From contig JABIPM010000032.1 in the NCBI GenBank assembly GCA_018658955.1, forward strand, positions 1 through 31,574: a DNA stretch of 31,574 bases, read 5' to 3'. Below the pieces are notes generated by a model. It ran no database searches and had not been told where the DNA came from. It saw nothing but the letters and a program-made list of their open reading frames with translations. The DNA comes from Candidatus Woesearchaeota archaeon (lineage in GTDB: Archaea; Nanobdellota; Nanobdellia; SCGC-AAA011-G17; UBA489). A program made the position numbers and the translations under genes. Positions 1-7,516 of the stretch are shown here, in pieces. Numbering within the stretch: the stretch's first letter is position 1; every line of letters starts with the position of its first letter.

Positions 1-298
1 ACATTAGTAATGAATTTAAGATTTGATGAAAAATTGAAAGAACTTTTTCAGATAAAGGTAAAACGTTTACTGCAATCTTTACTCCTATCAATGCTAAAAA
101 TCTTAACAATGGTTTTTTGATTGCATCAATGACTAAATCGTCTAATTTTGTTTTTGTTTTTTTGGTAAGTCTTCTTATATTTCCCAAAATTACTAACTGA
201 ACTATTCTAGAAAGAAGGTAGAATACAAATACGATGAATAAAAATTTTAGAAAAGGATTTTCTAAAAATGAACCATATAAAATATTACTTATCGCCAT
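1..298 (-). CDS. MscS-family mechanosensitive channel, N-terminal part (cut by window edge)
   Basis: The reverse strand is open from an ATG at 298 to the window edge (99 codons). The protein starts MAISNILYGSF and shows a hydrophobic helix (about residues 18-42, FLKFLFIVFVFYLLSR) followed by KTKTKLDDLVIDAIKKPL and another hydrophobic helix. A TM helix followed by a basic stretch and a 'KLDDL' helix is the usual lead-in to the pore helix of MscS-type small-conductance channels, which release solutes on osmotic downshock. The conserved Gly/Ala-rich pore helix and the beta domain lie outside the window, so the family call rests on this segment only. A TATA-like box at 321-328 lies 27 bp before the ATG, consistent with leaderless translation. 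Confidence 0.66.
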   Translation of the reverse strand, partial: MAISNILYGSFLENPFLKFLFIVFVFYLLSRIVQLVILGNIRRLTKKTKTKLDDLVIDAIKKPLLRFLALIGVKIAVNVLPLSEKVLSIFHQILNSLLM

Positions 299-320
299 GT
301 GTTTGAAACTTAATTATTTG

Positions 321-328
321 TTTAAATA
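321..328 (-). promoter_or_regulatory. TATA box of the MscS-like gene
   Basis: The minus-strand core TATTTAAA is centred 27 bp before the ATG at 298. It sits between the tRNA 3' end and the channel gene, giving the gene a promoter of its own and a probable leaderless mRNA. Confidence 0.45.
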
Positions 329-337
329 AGTTTTGAA

Positions 338-411
338 TGAGCCCGGAAGGATTTGAACCTTCATCAACCGGTCCGAAGCCGGACGCACTATCCAAATTAT
401 GCTACGGGCCC
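338..411 (-). tRNA. tRNA-Arg (anticodon TCG)
   Basis: The reverse strand folds as a 74-nt tRNA. The acceptor stem is GGGCCCG/CGGGCTC with one G-U pair; the D stem is GCAT/GTGC; the anticodon stem is CCGG/CCGG around loop CTTCGGA; the T arm is GAAGG-TTCAAAT-CCTTC; the discriminator base is A. The anticodon TCG reads CGA and probably other CGN arginine codons. The 27-43 position is a T-T mismatch. No 3' CCA is encoded and there is no intron at the usual 37/38 site. The argS that charges it is at 12.8 kb in this window. Confidence 0.95.
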
Positions 412-435
412 ATATGAAATCTAAGACTAGGTTAT

Positions 436-443
436 TATTTAAG
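436..443 (-). promoter_or_regulatory. TATA box of tRNA-Arg
   Basis: Minus-strand CTTAAATA is centred about 28 bp upstream of the tRNA 5' end at 411, the normal archaeal spacing. Confidence 0.5.
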
Positions 444-460
444 TTTATTCAATCAAAAAC

Positions 461-470
461 ATTATAAATT
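461..470 (+). promoter_or_regulatory. TATA box of the 46-aa membrane peptide gene
   Basis: ATTATAAATT is centred about 24 bp before the ATG at 490, so transcription would begin at or next to the start codon. It supports the small gene being real. Confidence 0.45.
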
Positions 471-489
471 CTAGAAGGTTTTTTAGATT

Positions 490-630
490 ATGAGAAATTT
501 AGTGATACTCTTATTGGTGTTAATTATTCTAGGATTATATTTCTATACAGACATTACTAAAGATCTGATTATGGTTACTGGTGATTTTTTGAAAGAAAAA
601 TCTAAAGATGTAGTTAATATCGTAAATTAA
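490..630 (+). CDS. small single-pass membrane protein, 46 aa
   Basis: ATG at 490 opens 46 codons ending TAA at 628-630. The protein begins MRNLVILLLVLIILGLYFYT, an uninterrupted hydrophobic helix at the very N-terminus, followed by a short polar tail with alternating charges (KEKSKDVVNIVN). It could be a membrane-anchored peptide or an uncleaved signal anchor with the tail outside. Support for it being a gene: a well-placed TATA box 24 bp upstream, a strongly biased amino-acid pattern, and a fit between the tRNA and the convergent gene. Its last 4 bases overlap the 3' end of the 317-aa gene on the other strand. I do not recognise a family. Confidence 0.6.
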   Translation: MRNLVILLLVLIILGLYFYTDITKDLIMVTGDFLKEKSKDVVNIVN

Positions 631-1580
631 CTACTGTTAGTGTTATTAATTGGAGTATTCGGTCTGATGATTACTTTTAGTTTAGCAGATTCTGCGGATT
701 CACCATCTGTGAAAACTCCTGGATCTCCAGTTACTGAATTTGCTTGACATTGAGAATTTGAACAATAATAACATCTTGCCTCATAAGTTATCTTTACTGA
801 ACCTAATGCAGTTACACTATCTAAGATTATATCTTCATCTCCAGCATCCATTTCTAAAATGTATCTGTCTAAATGATAGTCAGTCTCATCATAAGTTCCA
901 TCTTCATTAGTATCAATTTCTGTTGTCTTATCTACCTTACATTGAATCACTGCTAACTCTTTATTAACTATTGATAGTCTGTATTCGTATCTTAATGAAT
1001 CTCCAGTATTGCTTTCTAAAATTATTAAATTACCATTAATTTTTCCCTTTGAATCAAATGTACCTAGACTAATATCATCTGTGTGTTCATCGATTAATTT
1101 TATTTCAACTTCTGGTCCAATTGATTCCTCTATTGATCCATTACTGGTTTCGTTAGTAGTTTCATTAGTCTGTTCTTCTGTTTTATTCTCTTCTATTAAT
1201 TTTTCTGCCTCTAAACTCTTTTGAAGTTCTTCTAGTTTCTTTTCTAACTCAATAACTTCTGGAGATCTGTCATCTACTGAAGAATCTTTCATGAAATTAG
1301 ATAAGAAATAAACTCCTATGATTAATAAGGCTACAAAAAATGCTAATCCGAGAAATACCCATTGCATATTTTCTTTTGGATGATTATAATTTGGATAATT
1401 ATGGGGATTGTTAGAATAATTTGGTGAATTTGGCTCAACTTTGCTAATTTCTGTGTTTCTTTTGATAACTACTTCTTTTTTAGGAGCTGTTTTCTTTTTT
1501 TCAACAGTCTTCTTTTTCTCTAGAAGCTCCTTTCTACCTTCTAATTCTTTCTTTTTGTTGAGATATTCATCTATATCCAT
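627..1580 (-). CDS. single-pass membrane protein with coiled coil and Ca-loop-like outer domain, 317 aa
   Basis: No family recognised. Visible layout: a very basic cytoplasmic segment of Lys/Glu repeats (residues 1-45, e.g. NKKKELEGRKELLEKKK), an Asn/Tyr/Pro-rich linker, one TM helix (about 73-95, WVFLGLAFFVALLIIGVYFL), an acidic coiled coil (about 107-135, VIELEKKLEELQKSLEAEK), a Thr/Asn/Glu low-complexity linker, then an outer globular domain of about 160 residues. That domain contains DTNEDGTYDETD, a Dx[DN]xDG-type loop as in EF-hand/dockerin calcium sites, and a CYYCSNSQC cluster that could form disulfides or bind metal. The orientation with the C-terminal domain outside follows from the positive N-terminus. 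It has no Shine-Dalgarno; TATA-like boxes lie at 1618-1627 and 1637-1645. It could be a surface or adhesion-type protein, but function is unknown. Confidence 0.75.
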   Translation of the reverse strand: MDIDEYLNKKKELEGRKELLEKKKTVEKKKTAPKKEVVIKRNTEISKVEPNSPNYSNNPHNYPNYNHPKENMQWVFLGLAFFVALLIIGVYFLSNFMKDSSVDDRSPEVIELEKKLEELQKSLEAEKLIEENKTEEQTNETTNETSNGSIEESIGPEVEIKLIDEHTDDISLGTFDSKGKINGNLIILESNTGDSLRYEYRLSIVNKELAVIQCKVDKTTEIDTNEDGTYDETDYHLDRYILEMDAGDEDIILDSVTALGSVKITYEARCYYCSNSQCQANSVTGDPGVFTDGESAESAKLKVIIRPNTPINNTNSS

Positions 1581-1660
1581 TTTGTAGTAGTATCAATTAA
1601 TGATTTTGGTTAATAGATAATTTAAACTGGAAATTGATATATAAACTTTTCTGTGAATTA

Positions 1661-1963
1661 CTAGTGGTTTAAGGGAATTCCTTCAAGAACTAAAGAGTCC
1701 AAACAATCTTCATGGAAGAAAAATCTCTCTATTTTATCGTCTGTTTCTAAAACAACCAGCTTATTTTCAATTTCATTTAATTCATGACCATTACAGGAGT
1801 GATAATAGCATTTTGGAAACAGTGCCCCTTCATAATCTTCAACATATAAATCGAAATTTAAAGGATCTTTTCCAAGAATTAACTTGTCGGATAAGATTTC
1901 TGAGAGATAACTTAGTTTTTCTAAATATCTCTTGCCAATATAATCTCTAGGATCATGATTCAT
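1661..1963 (-). CDS. small putative zinc-binding protein, 100 aa
   Basis: The ATG at 1963 overlaps the asnS stop by 4 nt (ATGA), so it is probably co-translated with asnS. The protein is soluble. Its centre carries C52-x2-H55-x-C57-x2-H60 (KCYYHSCNGHE) and near the end H84-x2-C87 (FFFHEDC), a set of Cys/His residues well arranged for one metal site. The N-terminus (MNHDPRDYIGKRYLEKLSYL) is helical and basic. I do not recognise a family. Coupling to asnS could mean a translation-related job, but that is inference. A stretch of about 80 bp without genes separates it from the next gene downstream. Confidence 0.7.
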   Translation of the reverse strand: MNHDPRDYIGKRYLEKLSYLSEILSDKLILGKDPLNFDLYVEDYEGALFPKCYYHSCNGHELNEIENKLVVLETDDKIERFFFHEDCLDSLVLEGIPLNH

Positions 1964-3258
1964 GGATGGGTCCTGGTCATTGTTCTTGGGAATGCAATAG
2001 CATCCTTTATGTTATCTAATCCACAAATCCAAGAAATAATTCTTTCTACCCCCATTCCAAAACCGCCTCGAGGCATTGAACCGTATCTTCTGGTATCTAA
2101 ATACCATTCATACTCTTTTGGATCTCCACCTTCTGCTTTTATTTCTTCTATTAATTTATCAATATCTTCTTCTCTTTGACTTGCACCAACTAATTCACCA
2201 TACCCTTCTGGCCCAATAATGTCAAATCCTTGTACCACTTTAGGATTATCTGGGTCCTCTTTCATGTAAAATGCTTTCACTTGTTTTGGATAGCCTGTAA
2301 CAATAATAGGAGTATCGTACATCTTAGATAATTCATCTTCTTCAATAGTTCTTAGATCTTTACCCCAAGGAATTTTCATGTTTGCATTTGTTTCTAAGAT
2401 TTTTAAAACTTCATCGTATGTCATTCTTGGGAATGCTTTCTTGATAGTAGGTTCTAATTTCTTTAAATCTCTTCCAAGAATTTCTAATTCTTTTTTATTT
2501 TCTTTTAGAACTTTTGAAACAATTAATTTTAGTAATGCTTCTGCATGATCTTGAAGGTTCTCAAAAGAAGTCCATGCTTCTTCCATCTCTGCATGCCAAT
2601 ATTCTGTTAAGTGCCTAGAAGTTTTACTTTTTTCTGCTCTGAAACTTGGAGCTATTGTGTAAATTTTTTCTAATGCTTGAATTCCTGCTTCAGCATATAA
2701 TTGCCAAGTTTGTGTTAGAAACATTTCTTTTCCAAAATAATCTACCTTGAATAATGTTGATCCGCCTTCTGCTGCGTTTGGTGTGAATGAAGGACTATGG
2801 TATTCATAGAAACCTTTTGCTCTAAAGTATTCATGAATTGCTCCAAAAATAGTACTTCTTATTTTTAGAGTTGCAATCATCTTTCTACTTCTTATTGAAA
2901 GGTGACGCATGTCTAAGGTATATTCATAACTTTGATCTTTAGTAATTGGAAACTTATCTGAAGTTCCGATTATATCTACTTTTTTTACTTTTAATTCATA
3001 ACCTGTAGGAGCTCTTTCATCTTTTGCTAAAGTTCCTGTTAACTGCAATGAAGTTTCAACTTGTATTTTATCTATTTCATCCCATTGTGATTCTAAATCT
3101 TCTTTCTTTAAAACACATTGAATAATATTTGATACATCTCTAAGAACTACGAATTTTAATTTGTTTGAACCTCTTTGTCTGTGGGCCCAACCTCTGATAG
3201 AAACTTCTCCTTTTCCCGTATCTAATGCTTCTTGAATTGAAATAAATTTAGTTTTCAT
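1960..3258 (-). CDS. asnS: asparaginyl-tRNA synthetase
   Basis: A class IIb synthetase of 432 aa, the compact archaeal length, which attaches Asn to tRNA-Asn in the cytoplasm. The N-terminal OB-fold anticodon-binding domain is about residues 15-110 (RGWAHRQRGSNKLKFVVLRD). The catalytic domain has motif 2 FRAEKSKTSRHLTEYWHAE and motif 3 GFGMGVERIISWICGLDNIKDAI, ending FPRTMTRTHP. The ending and the motif 2 region fit AsnRS rather than AspRS, and a separate AspRS follows directly upstream on the same strand. Having a dedicated AsnRS means Asn-tRNA need not be made by transamidation. ATG at 3258 has a TATA-like TATTTAAA about 26 bp before it and no SD, so it is likely leaderless with its own promoter despite the operon-like order. 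Confidence 0.92.
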   Translation of the reverse strand: MKTKFISIQEALDTGKGEVSIRGWAHRQRGSNKLKFVVLRDVSNIIQCVLKKEDLESQWDEIDKIQVETSLQLTGTLAKDERAPTGYELKVKKVDIIGTSDKFPITKDQSYEYTLDMRHLSIRSRKMIATLKIRSTIFGAIHEYFRAKGFYEYHSPSFTPNAAEGGSTLFKVDYFGKEMFLTQTWQLYAEAGIQALEKIYTIAPSFRAEKSKTSRHLTEYWHAEMEEAWTSFENLQDHAEALLKLIVSKVLKENKKELEILGRDLKKLEPTIKKAFPRMTYDEVLKILETNANMKIPWGKDLRTIEEDELSKMYDTPIIVTGYPKQVKAFYMKEDPDNPKVVQGFDIIGPEGYGELVGASQREEDIDKLIEEIKAEGGDPKEYEWYLDTRRYGSMPRGGFGMGVERIISWICGLDNIKDAIAFPRTMTRTHP

Positions 3259-3278
3259 AGCTAAATTAAGAAATATGA

Positions 3279-3290
3279 GATTTAAATAGA
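3279..3290 (-). promoter_or_regulatory. TATA box of asnS
   Basis: Minus-strand TCTATTTAAATC is centred about 26 bp upstream of the asnS ATG, in the 40-bp gap after aspS. Confidence 0.5.
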
Positions 3291-3298
3291 TTTTGGGC

Positions 3299-4609
3299 TT
3301 ACGGCGTAAGTCTTTCGGGGTCTCTAGGTAAAAGAATTGCTTCCCTTACATTGTTTAATTTTAGAAGTCTTTGAACCATCCTATCTAATCCTAATCCAAT
3401 TCCGCCGTGAGGAGGACATCCGAACTTGAATAAATCAGAGTATTCTTTCATTTCATCTAAGTTTATTCCTTTTTCATCTGCTTGTTGTTTTAGAATATCA
3501 TATCTGTGTTCTCTTTGAGCTCCAGTTGCAATTTCTACACCGTTCCAAATTAAATCAAAAGAACAAGTTCCTTTTGGATTATCTTCTGGTTTCATATGGT
3601 AGAAAGGCCTTACTTCCCAAGGATAATCTGTTACGAATACAAATTCTGAGTTGTGTTGTTTTAACATTAATTTTCCTAAAAGTTCTTCTGCTTCTGAATC
3701 TAAATCGTCAGATTCTTTTAGTGTTTTTCCTTCTTTTTTTAGAAGATCTTTTGCTTCTTTCATTGAAATTCTTGGAATTTCTTTGGGAATATTAACTTCT
3801 ATTTCTAAAAGTTCTAAATCTGATTTGCAATTTTCTTTAATATAATTTAATGTATATTTGAATAAATCTTCAATAACATCCATTACGTCTCCAACGTCTT
3901 TAATGAATCCCATTTCCATATCTAATCCTGTGAACTCAGTTAGATGTCTGGTAGTGTGACTTTTTTCTGCTCTGAAAACAGGACCGATTTCATATACTTT
4001 TTCAAAACCTGCTGCAACCATCATTTGTTTGTAAATTTGAGGTGATTGTGAAAGAAATGCATTTTTGTTAAAGTATTTTACTTCAAACATTTCCGCTCCT
4101 GATTCTACACCTGCAGCTGTAAGTTTGGGGGTTGTGATATTAGTAAATCCTTCATTGTCAAAGAATTCAGTAATTGCTCTAACCATTGTACTTCTGATGT
4201 TGAAAATTGCCCTAACTTTTGGTCTTCTTGCATCCAAAAATCTGTAATCAATTCTTTTGTCTATGTTAGTATTTGATTTAGGAGTTGTATCAATTGGTAA
4301 AGGAGTTTCTGCTTTGTTTAAAATTTCAAAATTATCTATAACTACTTCATAACCTGCCTTTGCAATTTTACTTTCTTTTAATGATCCTGTTATTGAAATT
4401 GCGCTTTCATGAGGAATTTTAGTAATATTGTTGAAAGTTTCTTCTGGAGTTTTACCATTAACTGCGACTGTTTGAATTTCTCCAGTTCTATCTCTTAGAA
4501 TAACAAATTTAACTTTAGAAAGATCTTTTACTGCCGCAACCCACCCATTTAGAGTTACCTTGTCTCCATCCTTTAAGTTCGATAATTCAGAGATATATGT
4601 TCTTGTCAT
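3299..4609 (-). CDS. aspS: aspartyl-tRNA synthetase, archaeal type
   Basis: A class IIb synthetase of 436 aa, full archaeal length without the bacterial GAD insertion. The OB-fold domain begins at about residue 16 (VTLNGWVAAVKDLSKVKFVI). Motif 2 is FRAEKSHTTRHLTEFTGLDMEM. Motif 3 is GGIGLGLDRMVQRLL, ending LPRDPERLTP. It charges tRNA-Asp. Discrimination against tRNA-Asn in characterised archaeal AspRS has been tied to a Trp at position 26 and a Lys at position 85 (Thermococcus numbering). Here the Lys is kept (K84 in IAKAGYEV), but the Trp position is Ala (A25 in GWVAAVKDL). With AsnRS next door, a discriminating enzyme is expected. A TATA-like box at 4635-4642 is about 29 bp from the ATG, and there is no SD. 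Confidence 0.93.
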   Translation of the reverse strand: MTRTYISELSNLKDGDKVTLNGWVAAVKDLSKVKFVILRDRTGEIQTVAVNGKTPEETFNNITKIPHESAISITGSLKESKIAKAGYEVVIDNFEILNKAETPLPIDTTPKSNTNIDKRIDYRFLDARRPKVRAIFNIRSTMVRAITEFFDNEGFTNITTPKLTAAGVESGAEMFEVKYFNKNAFLSQSPQIYKQMMVAAGFEKVYEIGPVFRAEKSHTTRHLTEFTGLDMEMGFIKDVGDVMDVIEDLFKYTLNYIKENCKSDLELLEIEVNIPKEIPRISMKEAKDLLKKEGKTLKESDDLDSEAEELLGKLMLKQHNSEFVFVTDYPWEVRPFYHMKPEDNPKGTCSFDLIWNGVEIATGAQREHRYDILKQQADEKGINLDEMKEYSDLFKFGCPPHGGIGLGLDRMVQRLLKLNNVREAILLPRDPERLTP

Positions 4610-4634
4610 CTTGTTAAAATTGATATTTAATTGG

Positions 4635-4642
4635 TATTTAAG
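4635..4642 (-). promoter_or_regulatory. TATA box of aspS
   Basis: Minus-strand CTTAAATA lies in the 34-bp gap between gatE and aspS, about 29 bp before the aspS ATG. Confidence 0.45.
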
Positions 4643-4643
4643 T

Positions 4644-6065
4644 TTATTTGTGGTATTTCTTGATTAATTCCATTGCCTTCTTACCGTCTACTTTTCCCCT
4701 GTAGTTCTTCATGATTAGGCCCATTAAACCATTGGGAGAAACGTTTTTGTTTGATTCTACTAGTTTTTTTACTTCTAATTCTATTTTAGATGAATCTACT
4801 TTTTTGTATTTTTTAAAGTCTATTTTTTTGTTGTTTGCTGCATCTGCTAAAATTTGTAATACTGCAGATTCGTTGATTTTGTTTTCATTTAATGCTTCTA
4901 AAACAGATTCAAAATGATAAGGTTTTAGATTTTCTTTGGGTAAATTAAATCTTTTACTTATTTCTTTTGGCATTTCTAAAATTGTTTTTGCAATAAATGT
5001 GGGTTGAAGTTTTTTGAATTGTTTTGTTAGGATTACGAATAATTCGTTATTGACTAACTCTTGTGCTAGACTTGATGAAATTTTGTATTTCTTTTCTAAT
5101 TTGATTGCTTTCTCTGTAATTAATTCAGGAATTTTAATTTGTTTGATGAATTCTTTTGTTAGTAATATTGGTTGAACATCTGTTTCTGGATACATTCTTG
5201 CTGCACCAGGCATAGGTCTTAAGAAAGAAGTTGTTAAGTCGGGATTTGCTTTTCTTACATGAGGTTCTACTTTATTCTTTAATTCTTTTATTTCTCTTTC
5301 TACTTCAAATTCAATTATTTTTGGAATACTTTTTAGATCCTGGAATCCTTTTATTTCAACTCTAGGATGACCTTTAATTGAAACATTTACATCTTGCCTA
5401 ATAGTTCCTATTCCTCGCTTTACTTTATTTGTTGATCTTAATATCATTCCTAGAATTGAAGCTACTTCTTGACAGTGTTCGGGATCCTTAATTGATGCAT
5501 CTGTTGCAACTTCTATTAATGGAACTCCTAACCTGTCTAATCTAAATTTAACATAATTATCTTTTGCCTCTATCTTTCTTGCGGATTCTTCTTCTAAACA
5601 AATACTATCTACTGTTACTTTTCCTTTTGAAGTTTCTATGTAACCACCTGTTGCGATTAACATTGTTCTTTGAAAACCAGAAACATTTGAACCATCAATT
5701 ACTGTTTTTCTCATAACTCTTACTTCATCTACTGGTTTGGCATTTAGTAGTAATGCTGCTTGTAATGCTATTTCTAATGCTTCTTTGTTTACTTGTCTTG
5801 GTGGTTCTTCATCGTATTCCACTAAACAAGAAGAAGTTGAACATGCTTCGTAAAAAAATGTTTTTTGTTTTTTTGATTCATATTTTGCAGCTTGATCTAT
5901 TTTTCCTGATTCTCCTGCAGAAGTTCTAAGTTTTCTTTCAAACTTAATATCTGGATTTTTATCGTGAACTATTGACGGGCAATTACAAAATAGCTTATGT
6001 GTTTCTAATTGTTGGTGGATTTCTAAACCAGATTTGAATCCTAATTTTTTATAATCTAATTGCAT
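4644..6065 (-). CDS. gatE: glutamyl-tRNA(Gln) amidotransferase subunit E, lacking the AspRS-like insertion domain
   Basis: GatE is the kinase/transamidase subunit that activates Glu-tRNA(Gln) and, with ammonia from GatD, makes Gln-tRNA(Gln). Diagnostic GatE sequence is present: GLEIHQQLETHKLFCNCP at residues 13-30, a second Cys pair in ACSTSSC (74-80), GIGTIRQDVNVSI (218-230), and LRPMPGAARMYPETDVQP (282-299) where GatB has a different FPEPD-type motif. The tail domain closes with SPNGLMGLIMKNYRGKVDGK. Length is 473 aa against roughly 620 for characterised GatE. The missing part is the AspRS-like insertion: the cradle helix EVEREIKELKNKV (about 254-266) runs into LRPMPGAAR after about 20 residues. 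gatD ends 24 bp upstream. A TATA-like box inside the gatD 3' end (6086-6095) suggests an additional promoter. Confidence 0.92.
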   Translation of the reverse strand: MQLDYKKLGFKSGLEIHQQLETHKLFCNCPSIVHDKNPDIKFERKLRTSAGESGKIDQAAKYESKKQKTFFYEACSTSSCLVEYDEEPPRQVNKEALEIALQAALLLNAKPVDEVRVMRKTVIDGSNVSGFQRTMLIATGGYIETSKGKVTVDSICLEEESARKIEAKDNYVKFRLDRLGVPLIEVATDASIKDPEHCQEVASILGMILRSTNKVKRGIGTIRQDVNVSIKGHPRVEIKGFQDLKSIPKIIEFEVEREIKELKNKVEPHVRKANPDLTTSFLRPMPGAARMYPETDVQPILLTKEFIKQIKIPELITEKAIKLEKKYKISSSLAQELVNNELFVILTKQFKKLQPTFIAKTILEMPKEISKRFNLPKENLKPYHFESVLEALNENKINESAVLQILADAANNKKIDFKKYKKVDSSKIELEVKKLVESNKNVSPNGLMGLIMKNYRGKVDGKKAMELIKKYHK

Positions 6066-6085
6066 AGTTTAAAATAGAATTTATG

Positions 6086-6095
6086 TTTTTATAAG
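6086..6095 (-). promoter_or_regulatory. possible internal TATA box of gatE
   Basis: Minus-strand CTTATAAAAA overlaps the last codons of gatD and is centred 25 bp before the gatE ATG at 6065. Confidence 0.4.
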
Positions 6096-7393
6096 AATTT
6101 CTTTTTGCTTGAACGTTTTGAAATTTCACCGCGCAGATTTTGATTCATTAGTTCGTTTACTTTTGATTTAGGATAATTGCTAAGTAACCAAGACATTTTA
6201 ATGAAAGCAGTTTCTGATAACATGTCATTATAATCTCCATTAATTTCAAGTTCTTTTAATTTTCTACCAGAAGAATAAACATTCAGGTTTACTCTGCCGA
6301 AGGTTGTTTGTGTTGTCATAAATACTGGAATTGATTTTGATAATGATTTTATTGCTTTTAGAATCTTTGAATTTTCTTTTGTTTCTTTATCTGTTTCATT
6401 TACAGGTAAGTGTCCTAAACCTGTTCCTTCAATGATTAATCCATTAAATGCAGAATAATTGGTTATTTCCTTAGCAAACATGTTCGGATGCGCTTTTAGA
6501 ATACCTACTTTGATGTTTTCTTTGAAAGGCCTTATAATTAATTTAGACTCTGTTTTGTGAATTTTTGAAATATTCTCATATTTTCCATCCGAAAATACTC
6601 TCGCTATTGGTTCTCCATTTACTGATTGAAATGCATCTCTTCTAGATGAATGAAACTTCTTTGTTTTTGTTGGAGAAAGTATTAAACAGGATTTATCGTC
6701 TGAACTTTCATGCATACAAATACCTACTTCTGAAAAATTGCTATTTGCTATATATTGACATGCCCCAAGAAGATTAAGAAATGCATCACTACTGCCTCTG
6801 TCTGAGCTTCTCTGGGCCCCTACTAACAATATGGGAGTATTTAATCCTTCTAAAGCAAATGCTAATGCTGCTGAGGTGTATGCTAATGTATCTGTTCCAT
6901 GAGTAATAATGATTCCATCTGTTCCTTTTTTGATCTCTTTTTGGATTGCAGTGATTAATTTATTATAATGTGAAAATCTCATATCCTCTGAAAACATGTT
7001 GCCAATTAATGAAGAATTGATGTTGCATAGTGTTTTTAGTTCTGGAAATTTCGATAAAAGTTCTTCTGGAGTGAATTTTGCAATAACTGCTCCAGTTTCA
7101 TAGTCAACTTCGCTTGCAATTGTTCCGCCAGTATGAAGAATGGAGATTGTTGGAAGTTTTTTGTTAAATTTACTAGTTGTTTCCTTTTTTGACGTTTGTT
7201 TCTTTGATTTTGAAATAATTTTTACTTCTTTGATGTTAGAAATTAATAGCCCTATATTGTATCCTGAATCTAATTTTAGTACAACTTTCTTAGAATTTGT
7301 ATCTGGTAAAACTACTCCTTCAAAAGCTTTTGAATCTTTAGTAGTTAATTTTACTTTGTTGTTTACTATTAAATTAGCTTTCAATGTTAACAC
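6089..7393 (-). CDS. gatD: glutamyl-tRNA(Gln) amidotransferase subunit D
   Basis: GatD is the archaeal asparaginase-like glutaminase that feeds ammonia to GatE. It is 434 aa, the family's usual length. A small beta-barrel N-terminal domain (residues 1-60) is followed by a Lys/Thr linker (60-80) and the L-asparaginase I fold. Catalytic residues are visible: T91 in TGGTIAS (88-94), T167-D168 in HGTDT, and K248 just before FHSSRRDAF. The start is GTG at 7393 (GTG TTA ACA TTG), the first start in frame, with a weak purine-rich stretch upstream. It is the first gene of the minus-strand gatD-gatE-aspS-asnS-small protein run. Several TATA-like boxes lie at 7437-7483. Confidence 0.93.
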   Translation of the reverse strand: MLTLKANLIVNNKVKLTTKDSKAFEGVVLPDTNSKKVVLKLDSGYNIGLLISNIKEVKIISKSKKQTSKKETTSKFNKKLPTISILHTGGTIASEVDYETGAVIAKFTPEELLSKFPELKTLCNINSSLIGNMFSEDMRFSHYNKLITAIQKEIKKGTDGIIITHGTDTLAYTSAALAFALEGLNTPILLVGAQRSSDRGSSDAFLNLLGACQYIANSNFSEVGICMHESSDDKSCLILSPTKTKKFHSSRRDAFQSVNGEPIARVFSDGKYENISKIHKTESKLIIRPFKENIKVGILKAHPNMFAKEITNYSAFNGLIIEGTGLGHLPVNETDKETKENSKILKAIKSLSKSIPVFMTTQTTFGRVNLNVYSSGRKLKELEINGDYNDMLSETAFIKMSWLLSNYPKSKVNELMNQNLRGEISKRSSKKKFL

Positions 7394-7436
7394 TCTCTTT
7401 TAGTTTTATTAAAAATTAATTATTTGTTAAATAACC

Positions 7437-7504
7437 ATTTATATACTACGATTTATATATTGCATTTAAATAGTATTTATATATTACTTTTAGTTTTTAT
7501 ATAG
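7437..7504. promoter_or_regulatory. cluster of TATA-like boxes between gatD and ftsZ
   Basis: ATTTATATA occurs at 7437-7445, 7451-7459 and 7475-7483, and TTTTATATA is near 7495-7503. On the minus strand each reads TATATAAAT, a good archaeal TATA box, and the nearest would serve gatD. On the plus strand the last two could start a transcript at about 7507-7527, just before the hairpins. Which are used cannot be told from sequence. Confidence 0.45.
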
Positions 7505-7516
7505 AATTAGACAAGC

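Noticed and set aside
1009..1224. Opposite-strand open frames within longer genes (for example here, and at 3526-3845, 10165-10386, 23628-23891)
   Set aside because: They mirror well-supported genes, have amino-acid biases typical of antisense frames and no promoter or SD of their own.
4644..6065. Reading the 473-aa amidotransferase subunit as bacterial GatB because of its length
   Set aside because: MYPETD and GTIRQDVNVS motifs and the partner GatD are GatE-type; GatA and GatC are absent.
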